Shown: positions 60,761 to 64,000 of the stretch, piece after piece
How positions within the stretch are numbered: the first letter of the stretch is position 1
Layout of the letters: each line of letters begins with the position of its first letter
From: Protonemura montana
Taxonomy: Eukaryota; Arthropoda; Insecta; Plecoptera; Nemouridae
Assembly (NCBI GenBank): GCA_947568835.1
Contig: OX387605.1
Location: 11,846,418 to 11,910,417 of the forward strand
DNA: 64,000 bases
Reading direction: 5' to 3'
Notes under the pieces: generated by a model
Seen by the model: the letters and a program-made list of their open reading frames with translations, nothing else
What the model was told of the DNA's origin: nothing
Databases searched by the model: none
Translations under genes and position numbers: made by a program

Positions 60761-63428
60761 CTTTTGAATCCAATATTAATTGAGAAGTCCTGTCAGTCGA
60801 TGTCGAACTTACAAATGCGTCGTAAAACCATATCTGAACGCAGTGCAGTAGAAGAACAAGTTGCGGATACAACTTCGTCATGAACCGTCACTCATGAACA
60901 CACAAGTGCTTCGTCCAACGTTGCCAATCGCCGACGCTGAAGGCGCCGACGCCACGAGGCTTTTATTACAAGTTCCGACAGTTGATGGCATAGCGCGTCG
61001 TAAACTTATTGGCTATTATGGTCTCAGTGAATTCAATCATCTCGACGTATGAATTGAAGGCTGATTGTTGCTCGTGGACAGTTTCTACCCCTACCCACAA
61101 ACTACGACCCCCCCCCCCCCCCCTACGCAATATGTTCCTGGCGTCAGAGGGCACACGTGACCTTGTCCCTGGCCAAAAGAGCCCAGCCCTTTATTTGGCG
61201 TTCAGTTGAGAAGATGAGAGTTCATCCGATGGTAGCTAGCTGAGTCCCTTATATGTCAAAGCTAGCTCGCTGCAGAGAAGATGTAGTGCTTCGATGAATA
61301 TTTATAGTTGAATTTGGATACATTTCTGAGATACCATTATTGTATGAGTTATTTTTATCTGCGGATCATTTTATTTGAGATTTGGTGGAAGCAAAAGTCA
61401 AATAATTGTGTGTTATTACTCTCTGTTTGTCAAGGAAATCTTCACACCAGAGCGTAATATTAGCCAAGCAGCTCCACACGAGAAAGGGTAATCTTGTTTA
61501 GAGCATTTCAATCGCATTGCAAAGTTTTCCCGGCCAATTAAATGTCTTGGATTCCCCTTACAATTGGTGCCCAGGCGAGGGATATCCTCCTGAAATGGCG
61601 AGAGCTCCAAGCAAACCGGTGAAATATGATGTTTTAACATCGAAACAAACTCAGTTAGCGCTGCCAAGTGGAAATATTTAATTTACAACTGGCTTGTACG
61701 TTCATGGCATTCTTCTCCCATTACCATAGTAGTGTAAGGTATAAATCTTGTGCGGCTATATCAAGGGTGAAATGTAGACGAGCTTACTTGCGCGGTCGAC
61801 CAGGGAATTACGGCCTCTAATAATTCATCTCGTCGTGCGAATTTCAACTCTAACTGAGTTTCACGCGCGCTAAGACCATGATCAGGCCGCAGACGGGTTG
61901 TAAAAATCCCCTACTAGATGTCACTAATTTGTTTATTCCGTTAGCGTCCCTTGTGTGTCTTGCATGCCTCTGGCGCTAACGAACGCAACGCGGCGGACGC
62001 GACTGTTTGCCGAACTAAAACTTATCGTCGCTTCGAACTTTGACAAGATAAACAACAAGTGTCGTCCTTCTCTCGTCTGGTGTATCGCAATCAGTCGAAG
62101 ACTGGGACGCTGACAGGAAGCGGTGCCCGGAGGCTTGGAAACTACTCGAGATGGAAACGATGCGTCCAAGAGAGGCGTTGTGGATCTTCGGGCGCTTGTT
62201 TCGTCGCGAACAATGCGTGGATCCAATGACTTAAAGCGACACGAAGAATTGATTTATTGCGTATGTATACGAATTGAACTTATGGCGGACACATTATAAT
62301 AGCACCGAGTTTGGTTTTAATTGGAATGCAGATTTTTAGGATAGAGGTTCCGTCCATATTCCCCACTTCAAACACTTGCAAGAAATAGCACCTGAAACAC
62401 AGTGGTTAGTCAGCTGTCACAACTGAAGAAAGGTTTGGTCGGATAGTCCTTAACAGGCAGGCTTACGTTGAAAATAGACACGAGAAAACCTAGAAGTGAA
62501 CCAGCTTAAAAAATTTCTTTCAGACTTTATCGTTACGGTATTGTGATATTCTTCTATATTTGATTAATTAAACAGTACACAAAACAGTGACTCTGACACC
62601 GTACCTGCTAAGCGTTTTTCTTGCACACTCTTATCTACCAGGGGACTTACTAGAGAGCAGCACACGTCCCTTTGTGTGTTAATGAGCCGTATGAGTGACA
62701 ATCTTGCAGGCACCCAAAAGGGTACCAAGGCTTATCTCTCTCGATTGCCACAAAGTTCGACGGAGCTATGGTTCTTTGCAGACTCAACTAAAAGTGAAGA
62801 CTTCGAGTGGCAACCTCTATCCGCAGAAGATCGGATTGATGTTTTGTTCGGCGTTATCAGAGGATCAGCTCATCGCCATTGTTTGCATTTTCTCGTCGCG
62901 TTTCAAGAGCGTTGGCGTCATTGACGACGTCCCACGCCCGACGGCGACGGCGGCGTCGCGATGCTGAGCCGGCTTAGAACAACAGCTGGCGTCTTGTCGC
63001 CGTGTTTCGTGGTAGAAGTCCGTTAACCGGTTGCATCCTAGAGGGCTGTTTGTAGAGGATTTGTTGCGATCATTGATTTGTGGTGATAAGAGTAAAAAAT
63101 ATGTTTGCGCATAGCGATATTTTTAGAAGTTTAGTTATTGTGGTATTGCGTTCATCCGCTGGCTTAAATTTCGCTGATCAAAGGCAGCAAATTCAGAGCA
63201 GAATACCGTACAGAATGTATGATTATCCAATAGAATTTTCACAATTTGCATTTTATAAGCTCAGTCTATATTATAAATAGGTCAGAACAAGGTAAATATT
63301 TCCCCCCCGGGAAAAACTGGATTATGTAGAGGGACGCATTTTTCAATGAGAATTTTCCGAAACATACAAAAAAACAGAATGGCTATTGTATACATTCATT
63401 AAAATCAATTATAACCGTGAATGTTATA

Positions 63429-63587
63429 TGATGGTTTTAGACTCATGTCTACTTGATTTATCCTAAGCACAAGTTTTTAGAAAAACTATTTGAACTGGGT
63501 TTTGAATGCTAAGTAAAGGGCTACTTAATTTACTAAATTTATTAGCCCTTTACTTAGCATTTAAAACCCAGTTCAAATAGTTTTTCT
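63429..63587 (-). repeat. Fold-back element, copy 2 of the flip-segment family
   Basis: 63479-63525 and 63541-63587 are a 47-bp inverted pair (AGAAAAACTATTTGAACTGG ...) with one clear mismatch. The left half also carries the family flank GACTCATGTCTACTTGATTT shared with copy 1 at 21524-21620. Confidence 0.8.
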
Positions 63588-64000
63588 AAAAAAAGGGAAT
63601 GTTATAGTTCAATTCGACAGATCATTGGTTTTCCTACTGAACGAATAATCAAAAAGGCATTTGAAGGAATGAAAATTGACATATGCGAGAAATTTATGTT
63701 AACAGGCAGAGAAAGTCCGTCAGAAAAGTAAAATACTGTAGGTAAAAGTTTGTTCAAATAGTTAAAATATCCGTAAAATATCGTAAAATATCTGATGTAG
63801 ATGGCAGAAACCATTTATATTTTACACATTTAAAATATTGCCCCCCTACAACGGTGAATCTACTGCACTGCTCTGCTAATTGTGTAATTCTGGTTGCATT
63901 TTGGCAGATTAGTGGTATCTGGTTGCTAAATATTTACATCCATATGACTCGTATAGGAGCCAGATTCAATTTTGAACCCTGCGACTGTTATCAAGACTGA

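Larger units (their letters stand above)
59454..64000. other. Upstream region or intron before exon 1
   Basis: Contains a 424-bp inverted repeat (60337-60760), a 16-C run (about 61108-61123), a CGACGGCG-rich patch near 62920-62970 and copy 2 of the flip-segment fold-back element (63429-63587). No promoter or earlier exon could be supported. Confidence 0.6.

Noticed and set aside
1..64000. CRISPR array, phage, plasmid or bacterial operon
   Set aside because: No regular spacer-repeat array, ribosome-binding sites or packed genes; the short tandem repeats present are ordinary eukaryotic satellites.

Overview
The window looks like animal nuclear DNA. GC-rich coding blocks of 66-393 bp sit in AT-rich, repeat-laden DNA, and each block has a splice acceptor and a GT donor on the minus strand. 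Short interspersed elements (SINEs), fold-back elements and mini/microsatellites fill the gaps. There is no bacterial-type gene packing, ribosomal RNA operon or CRISPR array. An arthropod is my best guess, from the intron style, CCTAACC-like strings and a 5S-rRNA-headed SINE, but nothing here fixes the species.

One gene explains all the convincing coding sequence. It runs on the minus strand from about 59453 down to 1316, and both ends appear to lie outside the window. I assembled 26 exons by hand from splice sites and reading-phase continuity. Their lengths sum to 5394 nt, exactly 1798 codons, with phase agreement at every one of the 25 joins. Seen from the N-terminus, the protein has a short Ser-rich lead, ankyrin-type repeats (about residues 45-530) interrupted by Pro-rich and Ser/Asp-rich linkers, and an alpha-helical armadillo/HEAT-like block (about 640-1040). 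After that come long low-complexity linkers, a conserved-looking helical segment (about 1410-1610), and a C-terminal part with a faint FERM-like flavour that is cut off at the window edge. The architecture suggests an intracellular scaffold. I do not recognise a named orthologue.

Layout, low to high coordinate (3' to 5' of the gene): exons 26 and 25 (1316-3706); a 14.7 kb intron with 5S-SINE copies and a CpG-rich island; a dense exon cluster (exons 24 to 4, 18373-35504); exon 3 (38505-38605); exon 2 (44324-44441); a 14.9 kb intron; exon 1 (59323-59453); then 4.5 kb of upstream DNA with fold-back elements.

The intron repeats are the most unusual part. They include a roughly 450-bp SINE family with a head derived from 5S rRNA, two copies of which keep target-site duplications. 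There is a 335-bp near-perfect palindrome carrying a tRNA-like sequence in each arm, and a 424-bp inverted repeat. One small element has its central 37-bp segment flipped between its two copies. A tRNA-like sequence sits in the loop of a 21-bp inverted repeat.
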